In this document: piece after piece, positions 16,038-25,345 of the stretch | Layout of the letters: each line of letters opens with the position of its first letter | How positions within the stretch are numbered: the stretch's first letter is position 1 | Assembly: GCA_910577275.1 (NCBI GenBank) | Contig: CAJTMW010000008.1 | Location: forward strand, 124,658-188,657 | Origin: an uncultured Lachnospiraceae bacterium | GTDB lineage: Bacteria > Bacillota > Clostridia > Lachnospirales > Lachnospiraceae | Length of the DNA stretch: 64,000 nt | Direction: 5' to 3' | The notes under the pieces: generated by a model | Database searches by the model: none | The model's input: the letters and a program-made list of their open reading frames with translations, nothing else | What the model was told of the DNA's origin: nothing | Translations under genes and position numbers: made by a program

Positions 16038-16973
16038 ATGCCATTAGTAACAACAACTGAAATGTTTAAAAAGGCCTATGACGGCGGGTATGCTATCGGA
16101 GCTTTCAATGTGAACAATATGGAAATCGTTCAGGCGATTACCGAGGCGGCTGACGAGCTGAAATCCCCTATCATTCTTCAGTGCTCCTCAGGCGCAAGAA
16201 AGTATGCAAAGCATGCTTATCTGGTACACCTTGTAAAAGCAGCTCTGGAAGAGACCAATATTCCGATTGCATTGCATCTGGACCATGGCGGAGATTTTGA
16301 AATCTGCAAACAGTGTATCGACGGTGGCTTTACTTCCGTTATGATTGACGGTTCTTCACTTTCTTATGAAGATAATATCGCCGTTTCCAAGAAGGTTGCC
16401 GATTACGCTCATGAGAGAGGCGTTGTGGTAGAGGCGGAGCTTGGAACACTTGCAGGCGTTGAGGACGACGTGAAGGTAGAGCACGGCTCAGAATCCTATA
16501 CACAGCCCGACCAGGTTGAGGATTTCGTGAACAGGACAGGCGTTGATTCCCTGGCGATTGCCATCGGAACAAGCCACGGCGCTTACAAATTCAAACCCGG
16601 CCAGAAGCCCCAGCTTCGTTTTGATATTCTTGATGAAGTGACAAAGAGACTTCCGGGATTCCCGATTGTTCTTCACGGCGCTTCCTCCGTACTTCCCAAG
16701 TACGTGGATATCATCAATGCAAACGGCGGAAAGCTGGAAGACGCCATCGGTATTCCTGAAGACATGCTTCGTCAGGCTGCAAGGTCTGCCGTATGTAAGA
16801 TTAACATTGACTCTGACTTACGTCTTGGTCTGACAGCCGGTATCAGAGAGCATATGGCTCTTCATCCCGACCACTTCGACCCCAGACAGTATCTGACGGA
16901 CGCCCGCGCTTATGTGAAGGAAGTTGTGGCTCATAAGATTACCACAGTTCTTGGCTCTGAAGGAAAGGCCTGA
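16038..16973 (+). CDS. fba: Class II fructose-bisphosphate aldolase
   Basis: A 311-residue zinc-dependent aldolase that cleaves fructose-1,6-bisphosphate to DHAP and glyceraldehyde-3-phosphate in glycolysis. Metal and catalytic residues are visible: HLDHG (His80, Asp82, His83), Glu134 region (VEAELG), His180 in GTSHGAYKF and His213 in LHGASS. It has its own promoter and a strong terminator, so it is a single-gene unit, consistent with a housekeeping role. A second class II aldolase at 32421 belongs to the catabolic operon and is the divergent, specialised copy. Confidence 0.95.
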   Translation: MPLVTTTEMFKKAYDGGYAIGAFNVNNMEIVQAITEAADELKSPIILQCSSGARKYAKHAYLVHLVKAALEETNIPIALHLDHGGDFEICKQCIDGGFTSVMIDGSSLSYEDNIAVSKKVADYAHERGVVVEAELGTLAGVEDDVKVEHGSESYTQPDQVEDFVNRTGVDSLAIAIGTSHGAYKFKPGQKPQLRFDILDEVTKRLPGFPIVLHGASSVLPKYVDIINANGGKLEDAIGIPEDMLRQAARSAVCKINIDSDLRLGLTAGIREHMALHPDHFDPRQYLTDARAYVKEVVAHKITTVLGSEGKA

Positions 16974-17008
16974 GATTAAAACAGAATTGAAAGAGGCAAC
17001 ATAAATAA

Positions 17009-17045
17009 GCCGCCGCACTCATTCAAAAAGTGCGGCGGCTTTTAT
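17009..17045 (+). terminator. Terminator after fba
   Basis: An 11-bp perfect GC-rich stem GCCGCCGCACT / AGTGCGGCGGC, 9-base loop, then TTTTATT. A textbook intrinsic terminator. Confidence 0.95.
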
Positions 17046-17103
17046 TCCTGTGAGCAACGAACCAGGTGGATGCAAAGCATCCGTTTGGCGGAAATAAGCT
17101 GGC
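17041..17103. repeat. Dispersed intergenic repeat, copy B
   Basis: Starts TTTATTCCTGTGAGCAACGA, then ACCAGGTGGATGC, AAGCATCC and TTTGGCGGAA. It shares the order and most bases with copies C (55859) and D (58724). It begins inside the T-run of the fba terminator. A GCTGGCTCGC / GCGAGCCAG inverted pair lies just beyond it (17098-17145). Confidence 0.6.
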
Positions 17104-17173
17104 TCGCAAAGTGTGACAGCGTTCGTCCCTGCGTGTAGCGAGCCAGGCCGGCCTGCATATTTTTTGCAAATCC

Positions 17174-18688
17174 TTATTCCGTTTCCAGTGTCTCCTCCTG
17201 CATTTTCTGAATGGCAGGGTCAAAGGAAAGCATTGGCGTTACCACAGTATCCTGAGCTCCGGCGGATTTTTTCAGCTTGCGGTTTATGTAGTTTCCGGTG
17301 ATTGCAAACACTGTTCCCGAAAGAGCCAGCACGCCAATCAGGTTGGGAATCGCCATCAGGGCGTTTAAGGTATCCGCAATTTCCCACGCCAGGTCAAAGC
17401 TCATGGTCGCGCCGAACACAATGCAGACTATAAAAATGACCTTGTAAACAATGGTTGCCTTTGTGCCGAACAGATACTCGCAGGACTTGGTTCCGTAAAA
17501 GGACCAGCCCAGAACCGTTGAAAAGGCAAACAGGCAGATGGCAACCGCCACGAATCCGCCGGCCAGAGTGCCAAGGCCCTCCGACAGCGCCTCGCTTACA
17601 AGGGAAGCGCCTGTGGCGGAGCTTAAAACCTCGCCGGTATCCAAATCAATCAGCCCGGAGCTCAAAACGGTGAAAGCCGTCAGGGTACATACCACAATGG
17701 TGTCAAAGAACACCTCAAAGATGCCCCACATACCCTGAACCACCGGTTCCTTTACGTTGGAAGCGGAATGCACCATAACCGAAGAACCGAGCCCGGCTTC
17801 ATTGGAGAACACCCCTCTCTTAAATCCCATGGTCATGGCCTGCTTAATCATCATGCCTACGGTTGCGCCTGCAATGGGGCGGAGCCCGAAAGCATTGGCA
17901 AAAATAGCGGCAAATACCGCGGGCACGGAGGTGATATTTAAAATCAGCACAATCACCGTCCCGAGTATGTAGGCGCATGCCATAAAGGGCACAATCTTTT
18001 CCGTTACGCTTCCGATAGCCTTAATACCGCCCAAAACCACCAGAGCGGCGATTACCGCAATGATGATTCCCGTTGCCAGGGGCGGAATCTGAAAGGTATC
18101 CTCCATGGAGCTTGCAATTTCATGTACCTGCGTCATGTTTCCGATACCGAAGGAGGCAAAAACGCAGAAAAGGGAAAATAAAACGGCAAGAGGCTTTGCC
18201 AGAACGCCAATCACCTTTTTCCCCTTAAGGCCGTCCTGGAGATAATACATGGCGCCGCCCGACCATTCGCCTTTCGGGTTTTTGCGACGGTAATAAATGC
18301 CCAGCACATTTTCAGAGTAGTTGGTCATCATGCCGAACAGGGCGGAAAGCCACATCCAGAACACGGCCCCCGCGCCGCCGGTGATGATGGCGCCCGCAAC
18401 GCCGGCAATGTTGCCCACGCCGATAGTGGCCGCAAGGGCGGTGGAAAGGGCCTGAAACTGGGAAATGGAGCTTTCCTCCTTTCCGGTATGCGCCGTCACA
18501 TGTTTCTTTTTGAAAATGGCAAGGAACGTCTCGTTCATCCAGTGCTTGATATGCGTAATCTGGAAAAATTTCATTCCCGCCGTCAGATAGATGCCTGTGC
18601 CGATAATCAGTATCAGCATGGGAATTCCCCATACAACGCCGTTTATGGCATTGTTCACATTTGAAATTGTACTCATAATGTTTTCCAT
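17174..18688 (-). CDS. Sodium:alanine/glycine symporter, AgcS family
   Basis: A 504-residue integral membrane protein of the alanine or glycine:cation symporter (AGCS) family, importing small neutral amino acids with sodium. Family motifs visible include GNIAGVAGAIITGGAGAVFW near the N-terminus, the FKRGVFSNEAGLGSS signature and many hydrophobic helices (about 10-11). The frame extends upstream to 18820, but GAGGAGAGAG lies directly before the ATG at 18688, which fits the first family residues. It is alone on the minus strand, behind its own promoter and a 150-base leader. Alanine versus glycine preference cannot be told. Confidence 0.92.
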   Translation of the reverse strand: MENIMSTISNVNNAINGVVWGIPMLILIIGTGIYLTAGMKFFQITHIKHWMNETFLAIFKKKHVTAHTGKEESSISQFQALSTALAATIGVGNIAGVAGAIITGGAGAVFWMWLSALFGMMTNYSENVLGIYYRRKNPKGEWSGGAMYYLQDGLKGKKVIGVLAKPLAVLFSLFCVFASFGIGNMTQVHEIASSMEDTFQIPPLATGIIIAVIAALVVLGGIKAIGSVTEKIVPFMACAYILGTVIVLILNITSVPAVFAAIFANAFGLRPIAGATVGMMIKQAMTMGFKRGVFSNEAGLGSSVMVHSASNVKEPVVQGMWGIFEVFFDTIVVCTLTAFTVLSSGLIDLDTGEVLSSATGASLVSEALSEGLGTLAGGFVAVAICLFAFSTVLGWSFYGTKSCEYLFGTKATIVYKVIFIVCIVFGATMSFDLAWEIADTLNALMAIPNLIGVLALSGTVFAITGNYINRKLKKSAGAQDTVVTPMLSFDPAIQKMQEETLETE

Positions 18689-18840
18689 AATCTCTCTCCT
18701 CTCATATGAAAATCGGGCAGGGGAAGCTTTTCTCCCCTTCCCGCCGCGCGGTCCGTGCGCCACTTTAGTGGAACCTTCCTCTGCATGGGCCTGCGTATAA
18801 AAAAGAGAATTTGCCCGCATGGGAAATCCTCTTTGATTCT
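18689..18840 (-). promoter_or_regulatory. Structured 5' leader of the AgcS symporter gene
   Basis: About 150 transcribed bases before the symporter start. On the minus strand there is a GC-rich stretch that can form a hairpin with arms GGGAAGGGGAG and CTTCCCCTGCCC, and a GTTCCACTAAAGTGG hairpin. I compared it by eye with the glycine riboswitch, which often precedes these transporters, and did not find its conserved core. A different RNA regulator or simple attenuation remains possible. Confidence 0.3.
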
Positions 18841-18846
18841 TCTCTT

Positions 18847-18875
18847 ACTATACAGGAAAATTGCGGGAAATACAA
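18847..18875 (-). promoter_or_regulatory. Promoter of the AgcS symporter gene
   Basis: On the minus strand TTGTAT, 17-base spacer, TATAGT; transcript start expected near 18840. Confidence 0.6.
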
Positions 18876-18915
18876 GAAAAAATTTGATGGGTAAAATGCC
18901 CTATAAAAAGGGAGG

Positions 18916-18945
18916 ATGCCAGATAAGCTTCCGCTTATCTGGCAT
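18916..18945. terminator. Perfect hairpin between the AgcS promoter and the GH3 region
   Basis: A perfect 13-bp stem ATGCCAGATAAGC / GCTTATCTGGCAT with a TTCC loop, followed on the plus strand by TTATT and on the minus strand by CCTCCCTTTTTAT. It looks like a bidirectional terminator, although no gene end lies next to it. The rest of 18946-19132 is AT-rich and I see no gene in it. Confidence 0.55.
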
Positions 18946-19132
18946 TTATTATGAAAAAGTTATTAATAAATCAGTTACTTGAGGTTTTCGTTGTTCAGGT
19001 TTGTTTCTTTGTTGTATCTGATGATATAAGTATATGATAGAGAAATGTCAAAAGAATGTTATCTGAATTAAGTTTTTGAAAATTATATATGAACAGAATA
19101 TGAACATGAGGGCGTATAACGGGGCGGTCACA

Positions 19133-19205
19133 CGGAAATCAATTTTCGGGCTGAGCCACTCTCTGGCAGCATACGCGCTCTTCGGAATATGAAAATTGAT
19201 TTCCG
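19133..19205. repeat. 15-bp inverted repeat upstream of the GH3 gene
   Basis: CGGAAATCAATTTTC at 19133-19147 is repeated in perfect inversion at 19191-19205, with 43 bases between. It sits 21 bases upstream of the GH3 promoter, so it may be a regulator binding site or a remnant of a small mobile element. Confidence 0.7.
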
Positions 19206-19225
19206 CGAGGCAGCCGAATTGTGAA

Positions 19226-19254
19226 TTGACCGTAAAAAGCGGGAATGCTATACT
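19226..19254 (+). promoter_or_regulatory. Promoter of the GH3 gene
   Basis: TTGACC, 17-base spacer, TATACT. The leader to the chosen GH3 start is about 107 bases. Confidence 0.6.
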
Positions 19255-19367
19255 GAAATTCCAGAGTAATGACGGCGGCGGACAAAGAGTAGCGGACGGA
19301 AAGGCCGGTTGGTATGCGCCGCAGAGCGGGTCAGGGAAGAATTCGGATATTTTCAGAAAGGGACAGG

Positions 19368-21938
19368 ATGAGCAGTATGAAAGAAAAAACTGAAATTTAT
19401 AAAAGAAACCCGTTTCCGGGAAGTTTATCGGAGGAGGAGAGTGTCAGGGAAAAGGAACACCGGAAGGTGATTCGCCGGGCAGCGGCGGAAGGGATGGTTC
19501 TGCTTGCCAACGACGGCGTGCTGCCCCTTGCCGAAAATCAAAAGGCGGCTTTGTACGGCGGCGGAGCCAGATACACGGTTGTCGGCGGAACCGGCTCCGG
19601 GATGGTGAATTACCGCAGCGCGGTCAGCATTGAAGAAGGGCTTAAAAATGCCGGAATTGAAATCACGTCGCGGGAGTGGCTGGAGGATTATAGCAAAAAG
19701 TATGAACTGTGCAGAGAGGAATGGAAGAAGCATATTTACGATATTTCCATTCCCGGGGATGCCGATTCGCTGTACCGGGCTCACGCGGCAAATCCTCTGG
19801 TGATGCCAAAGGGCGGGCAGATTGAAAAAATACAGGGAACAGATACGGCAATCTATGTAATCAGCCGGATTTCCGGCGAGGGAGCGGACAGAAAAGCCGG
19901 GGCAGGGGATTACTATCTTTCCGGTCAGGAAACAGAGGAACTGGAGCGGATTTGCAGTCTTTATCCCAGGGTCGTCGTGATATTGAACACAGGCGGCGTC
20001 ATTGACTTGAGCTTTATGGATGAAATGAATATAGGGGCGCTGCTTGTAATGTCCCAGGCCGGGATGGAAAGCGGGAACGCCCTTGCCGACGTGCTTACAG
20101 GGAAGGTAAATCCCTGCGGAAGGCTGACGGACAGCTGGGCGTATCATTATGAGGATTATCCTTCCAGTAAAAATTTCAGCCACAATAACGGAAATGTGAT
20201 TGAGGAAAAATACGAGGACGGCATCTACGTGGGATACCGGTACTTTGACAGCTTTGGCATAAAGCCGCGGTATTGCTTCGGGTACGGCCGCTCCTACACC
20301 TCCTTTGTCATAGAGGCGGAATCTGTGGCTGTAAGGGAGAATAAAGCGGAAATTCTTTTGTCCGTCAAAAATACCGGCATGGCGGCGGGAAAAGAGGTGG
20401 TGCAGATTTACGCCTCCTGCCCCGGAACCATGCTCCAAAAGGAATTAAAGCGTCTTGTGGCATACGGAAAAACCGGTGTGATTCCGGCGGGAGGCAGCGG
20501 GAAAATTCGCCTGAAATTCGACCTTTGCCTGCTGGAGGCTTTTCACGGCGGAAAATCGGCATGGCTCATGGAAGAAGGGGAGTACTATCTGCTTGCGGGA
20601 GATTGTGCGGAAAACGTATGGCCCATCGCCAGTTTAAACGTAAAAGAGACAGTTGAAACGGAAAAGGTTCGGGAAATCTGTCCTCTGCTGGACGCCTTAA
20701 AGGAAATTGAGCCGGATAACTCCTATCTTTTGTCAGAAAGGCAGAAGATGAAAGCAATATGCGAGGAAAAGGAGCTGCCCCAAATTGCTGTTGTCCCGGC
20801 GGCAAGAAAAGGAAGGGGCGCAGAGCCTGACGCCCCGGCAGCTTCTCCGGCAAAGCAGGCTCTTGAAAAACTGTCAACCGAGCAGAAGATACAGCTTGTG
20901 TGCGGACGCCCCAAGGAGGGAGCGGCGGAGATTATCGGAGCGGCGGCCGTGCAGGTGCCGGGAGCAGCGGGAGAGACGGTATCCCTTCAAATGCAGGACG
21001 GGGACGTGGCCGGTCTGATACTGGCTGACGGGCCTGCCGGCCTGCGCCTGCAAAAGCGTTATGAGGAAAACAAAAAGACAGGGGAAATTTATACGCTGAG
21101 CCGGTATGAAAGCCTGGAAAACCGCATATTCGGAACGGAATTTCTGCATGAAGATACCATAAAGCATTATCAATACTGCAGCGCTATTCCGGTGGGTACG
21201 CTGCTTGCGCAGACCTTTGACGCGGAGCTGATGGAGGAAATTGGAGCACTTATCGGCAGAGAAATGAAAGAATTCGGGGTGACATTGTGGCTTGCCCCTG
21301 GTATGAATATCCACAGAAATCCCCTGTGCGGAAGAAATTTTGAATACTACTCGGAAGACCCTCTTGTGAGCGGAAAGATGGCCGCCGCAATTACGAGAGG
21401 CGTGCAGTCCCTTCCCGGTATCGGCACAACCGTCAAGCATTTTGCCTGCAATAATCAGGAGGAAAACAGGAGAGGCGTTTCCAGCATTGTTTCCCAGAGA
21501 GCGCTTCGGGAAATTTATCTGAAAGGATTTGAAATTGCAATTAAGGAGTCGCAGCCCATGGCAATCATGACCTCTTATAATAAGGTCAACAGCGTCCACA
21601 CGGCAAACAGCTACGATTTATGTACAGAGGCAGCCAGAAAGGAATGGGGATTTGAGGGAATCATCATGACGGACTGGACCACCACCAACGCCGGCGGGGG
21701 CTGTTCGGCTGCCAAATGCCTTGCGGCGGGAAACGATTTGATTATGCCGGGAACGCTTTCCGACCGGAAGGAAATTCTGGACGCTGTCCATGGCCTTGGC
21801 GCACAGTTTCTGGATATCAGATACCTGGATGAATGCGTCTTAAGAATGCTTAAGGTTATTTTTGCATCGGACGCCTGCGAAGGGGCGGAGAGCTGGCTGG
21901 CGGATAAGGAAACGGATTGTACCATGGAACAGGAATAG
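19368..21938 (+). CDS. Glycoside hydrolase family 3, inverted domain order
   Basis: An 856-residue GH3 enzyme, probably a cytoplasmic beta-glucosidase or related exo-glycosidase. The domain order is reversed. The alpha/beta sandwich (EGMVLLANDGVLPL) comes first, then a fibronectin-III-like domain around residues 320-430, then an Ala/Pro-rich linker, and last the TIM barrel with DGPAGLRLQ, the substrate-binding KHFACNNQEENRRG and the nucleophile Asp in IIMTDWT near residue 769. This arrangement is known from Ruminococcus and Butyrivibrio beta-glucosidases. No signal peptide is seen. Start is uncertain between 19368 and 19377 (AAAGGGACAGG upstream). Confidence 0.92.
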   Translation: MSSMKEKTEIYKRNPFPGSLSEEESVREKEHRKVIRRAAAEGMVLLANDGVLPLAENQKAALYGGGARYTVVGGTGSGMVNYRSAVSIEEGLKNAGIEITSREWLEDYSKKYELCREEWKKHIYDISIPGDADSLYRAHAANPLVMPKGGQIEKIQGTDTAIYVISRISGEGADRKAGAGDYYLSGQETEELERICSLYPRVVVILNTGGVIDLSFMDEMNIGALLVMSQAGMESGNALADVLTGKVNPCGRLTDSWAYHYEDYPSSKNFSHNNGNVIEEKYEDGIYVGYRYFDSFGIKPRYCFGYGRSYTSFVIEAESVAVRENKAEILLSVKNTGMAAGKEVVQIYASCPGTMLQKELKRLVAYGKTGVIPAGGSGKIRLKFDLCLLEAFHGGKSAWLMEEGEYYLLAGDCAENVWPIASLNVKETVETEKVREICPLLDALKEIEPDNSYLLSERQKMKAICEEKELPQIAVVPAARKGRGAEPDAPAASPAKQALEKLSTEQKIQLVCGRPKEGAAEIIGAAAVQVPGAAGETVSLQMQDGDVAGLILADGPAGLRLQKRYEENKKTGEIYTLSRYESLENRIFGTEFLHEDTIKHYQYCSAIPVGTLLAQTFDAELMEEIGALIGREMKEFGVTLWLAPGMNIHRNPLCGRNFEYYSEDPLVSGKMAAAITRGVQSLPGIGTTVKHFACNNQEENRRGVSSIVSQRALREIYLKGFEIAIKESQPMAIMTSYNKVNSVHTANSYDLCTEAARKEWGFEGIIMTDWTTTNAGGGCSAAKCLAAGNDLIMPGTLSDRKEILDAVHGLGAQFLDIRYLDECVLRMLKVIFASDACEGAESWLADKETDCTMEQE

Positions 21939-22015
21939 AAGGAAGCGACATGGGTAAAGGAGCCATGGCGCTGCCGGGGATGACTTGCCGTGCAGAATCA
22001 GGAGGAAGCAGGGGA

Positions 22016-22522
22016 TTGAAAATTCGAAAAAATCTGATAAATCTGTTATTCATTTTATTTTTAACGGCTGCAGACCAGTTTACAAAACGCCTTGCAGTCG
22101 GGGCGCTCAAGGGAAGCGAAAATATTGTGCTGATAAAAGGGATTCTTGAGCTGGAATATTTTGAGAATTTCGGGGCGGCCTTTAATTCCCTTGTGGGGAA
22201 AAGGATTTTGCTCATCCTTATGACGGTTTTGCTCAGCGCCTTTTTAATATGGAAATTATTCCGCCTGCCGGACAAAAAGAGATATACCGGGATGCGCGTC
22301 TGTCTTTGCCTGGCGGCGGGCGGTGCGCTGGGAAATCTGCTTGACAGGATTGCAAGGGGATATGTTGTGGACTTTATTTACTTTACGCCCATTAACTTTC
22401 CAAAGTTTAATTTTGCGGATATCTGTGTGACCGGCGGGGTTATTGCGCTGGGGGTGATGCTGATGTTTTATTACAGGGACGAGGAGGTTGACTTTTTGCT
22501 GAGTTTTAGGGGGAAAGGGTGA
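22016..22522 (+). CDS. lspA: Lipoprotein signal peptidase (signal peptidase II)
   Basis: A membrane aspartyl protease that removes the signal peptide from prolipoproteins; 168 residues from the TTG start. Four membrane segments are visible. The two catalytic Asp motifs are GNLLDRIARGYVVDF and FNFADICVTGG. The frame is open from 21917, overlapping the GH3 end; an ATG at 21950 with GGAAG upstream is possible. The TTG at 22016 is preceded by AGGAGG ten bases upstream and gives the normal family length. Substrates in the window include the lipoproteins at 25346, 48302 and 54462. Confidence 0.9.
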   Translation: MKIRKNLINLLFILFLTAADQFTKRLAVGALKGSENIVLIKGILELEYFENFGAAFNSLVGKRILLILMTVLLSAFLIWKLFRLPDKKRYTGMRVCLCLAAGGALGNLLDRIARGYVVDFIYFTPINFPKFNFADICVTGGVIALGVMLMFYYRDEEVDFLLSFRGKG

Positions 22523-22566
22523 AATAAAGAAGTCAGGAAAAAAATCATAAAAAAACAGAGACAGTA

Positions 22567-22620
22567 ATTGCCCGCAAAATGCAGGAACAGCTTTGTGCAT
22601 TTTGCGGGCAATTTTATTTA
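22567..22620 (+). terminator. Terminator after lspA
   Basis: A perfect 17-bp stem ATTGCCCGCAAAATGCA / TGCATTTTGCGGGCAAT, followed by TTTATTTA. Confidence 0.93.
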
Positions 22621-22723
22621 TTCCCGCCGAGGGCTGCGTTTTCTATAATGAATTTGAAAGAGCAGATGAACAGCTTTATCAATTTGTTTTATGGTTCGTG
22701 AAAGAAAAAGGAGGTCGAAGATT

Positions 22724-25087
22724 ATGAGGGAAAAAATAAGCTGGAACAGGGATTGGAGATTTCATGAAGGAGATATCTCCGTGCCGGTTCAGGTATATAA
22801 GGGGGCGAGTTATATGCAGGCGAAAACGGAGAGGGAAAAGACAGGTCCCGGAGCATGGCTGTATCCGGACTCCCCGGACAGTTATGAGGAGGAGGGGATG
22901 CTTCCTTCTGAAAAGTGGAAATATGTAACACTTCCCCATGACTATATTATTGGACAGATTCCCAATGCTGAGAATAATAATGCATTAGGATATTTCAGAT
23001 ATGGAAATGCCTGGTATCGGAAGCATTTTACGCTGGATGAAGCGGATAAGGACAGGAGGCTCTCCGTATATTTTGAGGGGATTGCCGTGGAATCCACCAT
23101 TTATGTTAACGGCTGCCTGATAAAAAGAAATTTCTGCGGTTATACTTCTTTTGAGGTGGATATTACAGATTTTGTACGTTTTGACAGGGAAAACGTGTTG
23201 GCTGTTTATGTGGATGCTACAAGTACCCATGAGGGATGGTGGTATGAGGGAGCAGGAATTTATCGTCCTGTCTGGCTGATAAAGACGGAAAAGGTCTATA
23301 TAGATTTGTGGGGAGTCTATGTAAGGCCGGTATATGATGAAGCGGCGGGAATGTGGAATACCAGTCTGGAGGTGACTCTTTGCAATTCAGGGATACAGGA
23401 CAGGAAAGTGCAGGTGATAAACAGGATATTGTCACCGGAGGGAAAATGTGTCTGCACAACTTCGGATGAGGCTGTAGTACTGGCGGGAGAAGATATTAAA
23501 TGTAAAACAGATTTTACAATAAAAGAACCGTTTTTGTGGGATGTGGATAATCCGTATCAGTATACGGTGGCGACACAGGTGGAGGATGCCGGATGCCAGA
23601 TAGACAGTATGCAGACCAGGTTCGGGTTTCGCACTCTGCGGTTTGACGCTGAGAAAGGGTTTTTCTTAAACGGCAGGCATGTGCTGATTAAGGGAGTATG
23701 CTGCCATCAGGATTATGGGCTTACCGGAAAGGTGCTGCCCGAGAGGGTAGCCGGATACCGGCTGAAGCTTTTAAAGGAAATGGGAGTAAACGGTTACCGT
23801 ACCTCCCACTATCCGCACAGTGAGGCTGCCATGGACGCTTTGGACGAAATGGGATTTCTGGTGATGGACGAGACACGGTGGTTTTCTTCCTCTGAGGAGG
23901 GAAGGGCTCAGCTGGAAATGCTGGTAAAACGGGACAGAAACCGTCCCTCTGTTATTCTCTGGTCCATTGCAAATGAAGAACCCTTAAGCAAAACGGAGGC
24001 CGGAATAAAAATTACCCGTTCCCTGCGAACACTGGTGAAACGGATGGACCCGGACAGACCGGTCACCGCGGCAATCTCCACGGACCCGCTTCATGCGCCG
24101 GCGGCCGGGGAGCTGGACGTGTTGGGCATCAACTATAATTTGGAGCAATATGATGAGATTCACAGAAAGTTTCCCGCCCTTCCCATTGTAGCGTCGGAAT
24201 GCTGCGCCACAGGAACGACCCGGGGATGGTATGGACAGGACGATGAGAGCAGGGGCTATCTTTATGGGTATGACAGAGACACCAATGAATGGTTCAGAGG
24301 AAGGGAACATACATGGCGTTTCCTTACACAAAGACCCTACGTTATGGGATGTTTCCAGTGGGCGGGAATCGAGCACAGGGGAGAAACCATCTGGCCAAGG
24401 CTTTGCTCGCAGTCCGGGGCAATTGATTTGTATCTGCAGAAAAAGGATGCGTTTTATCAAAATCAGTCTCACTGGTGCGACAATCCTATGATTCATCTTT
24501 TGCCGCACTGGAACTGGGGAGGGCAGGAGGAAGAAGAAATTCTGGTATATGCCTATACAAACTGTGAGGAGGCGGAACTTTTCTTAAATGGAAGAAGTCT
24601 GGGAAGACAGGAAATTGCCAGACCGGGACATGGAGAATGGCGGGTTCCCTATGAGGCGGGAAAGCTGTATGTGAAAGGCTTTCGGGAAGGTAAATGTGCG
24701 GCAGAGGATATGCGGGAGACTACGGGGAAGGCCGTCAGGTTAAAGCTCCATGTGGACGAGGGAGAGCAAATTTGGGCGGACGGCGCGGACGTGGCGATTC
24801 TGAGCTGTTATTGCGTGGATGAAAAGGGAAGGGAAGTGCCGGATGCTTCTTTCGAGATTTCCTTTGAGTCGGAGGGACCGGGAAAAATCGAGGCTACAGG
24901 CTCAGATGTCAGCGACCATATACCGCCGGCTTTTCCGGTGCGTCGGATGAGGGCCGGACGGTGCTCCATCCTCGTGAGAGCCGGAGAGGAAGCGGGAGAA
25001 ATCAAAATTCGCGCCAGGGCGGAAGGACTTCTTCCCGGGTGTGCGAAAGTGATGTCGTGCGATTGCCGGGAAATCCTTAAGTCTTGA
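22724..25087 (+). CDS. Glycoside hydrolase family 2 (beta-galactosidase-like)
   Basis: A 787-residue GH2 enzyme. The N-terminal jelly-roll sugar-binding domain (WRFHEGDI to YGNAWYRKHF), an immunoglobulin-like domain and the TIM barrel are in the usual order. The acid/base Glu is 418 in SIANEEP and the probable nucleophile Glu is 492 in ASECC. The C-terminus has a DUF4982-like and an Ig-like domain. No signal peptide is present, so it acts on imported oligosaccharides. AAAGGAGGTC precedes the ATG at 22724; an upstream in-frame ATG at 22691 has no ribosome site. Beta-galactosidase is most likely, but glucuronidase or mannosidase activity is not excluded. Confidence 0.92.
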   Translation: MREKISWNRDWRFHEGDISVPVQVYKGASYMQAKTEREKTGPGAWLYPDSPDSYEEEGMLPSEKWKYVTLPHDYIIGQIPNAENNNALGYFRYGNAWYRKHFTLDEADKDRRLSVYFEGIAVESTIYVNGCLIKRNFCGYTSFEVDITDFVRFDRENVLAVYVDATSTHEGWWYEGAGIYRPVWLIKTEKVYIDLWGVYVRPVYDEAAGMWNTSLEVTLCNSGIQDRKVQVINRILSPEGKCVCTTSDEAVVLAGEDIKCKTDFTIKEPFLWDVDNPYQYTVATQVEDAGCQIDSMQTRFGFRTLRFDAEKGFFLNGRHVLIKGVCCHQDYGLTGKVLPERVAGYRLKLLKEMGVNGYRTSHYPHSEAAMDALDEMGFLVMDETRWFSSSEEGRAQLEMLVKRDRNRPSVILWSIANEEPLSKTEAGIKITRSLRTLVKRMDPDRPVTAAISTDPLHAPAAGELDVLGINYNLEQYDEIHRKFPALPIVASECCATGTTRGWYGQDDESRGYLYGYDRDTNEWFRGREHTWRFLTQRPYVMGCFQWAGIEHRGETIWPRLCSQSGAIDLYLQKKDAFYQNQSHWCDNPMIHLLPHWNWGGQEEEEILVYAYTNCEEAELFLNGRSLGRQEIARPGHGEWRVPYEAGKLYVKGFREGKCAAEDMRETTGKAVRLKLHVDEGEQIWADGADVAILSCYCVDEKGREVPDASFEISFESEGPGKIEATGSDVSDHIPPAFPVRRMRAGRCSILVRAGEEAGEIKIRARAEGLLPGCAKVMSCDCREILKS

Positions 25088-25181
25088 CAAAATCACAATA
25101 AAAGATATAAATATATAGAAAAAATATTCGAAATGCCGACTAAAATGCGAAAAATATTCCTGTGATGACAAAACATGTACA

Positions 25182-25244
25182 GCAATTTTGTCTATATATT
25201 AAACAGGTTTATGTATTTTAAACAGAGCGGGAAACAGGTATAGT
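25182..25244 (+). promoter_or_regulatory. AraC-type operator and promoter of the sugar ABC operon
   Basis: Operator half GCAATTTTGT, one base, TATATAT, two bases, AACAGG (25182-25207), then a second AT-rich part and a -10 box TATAGT at 25239-25244. The -35 position holds only TTTTAA, as expected for an activator-dependent promoter. The same element with the same 57-base distance to the -10 lies before the isomerase operon at 30848. Confidence 0.75.
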
Positions 25245-25345
25245 GATAGCACAGGCCGGTAATGGAAACTAGAATTATAATTCTGATATTTTACCTGAGA
25301 GGAAAACGAAAGAAAAAGTTGTTTTTTAAAAGAAAGGAGAAAAGT

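Noticed and set aside
18689..18820. In-frame N-terminal extension of the AgcS protein
   Set aside because: It is charged and low-complexity, unlike family members, has no ribosome site, and lies in a GC-rich leader; GAGGAGAG before 18688 sets the start.
18689..18840. Glycine riboswitch upstream of the AgcS gene
   Set aside because: Expected conserved core elements could not be found by eye in the leader on the coding strand.
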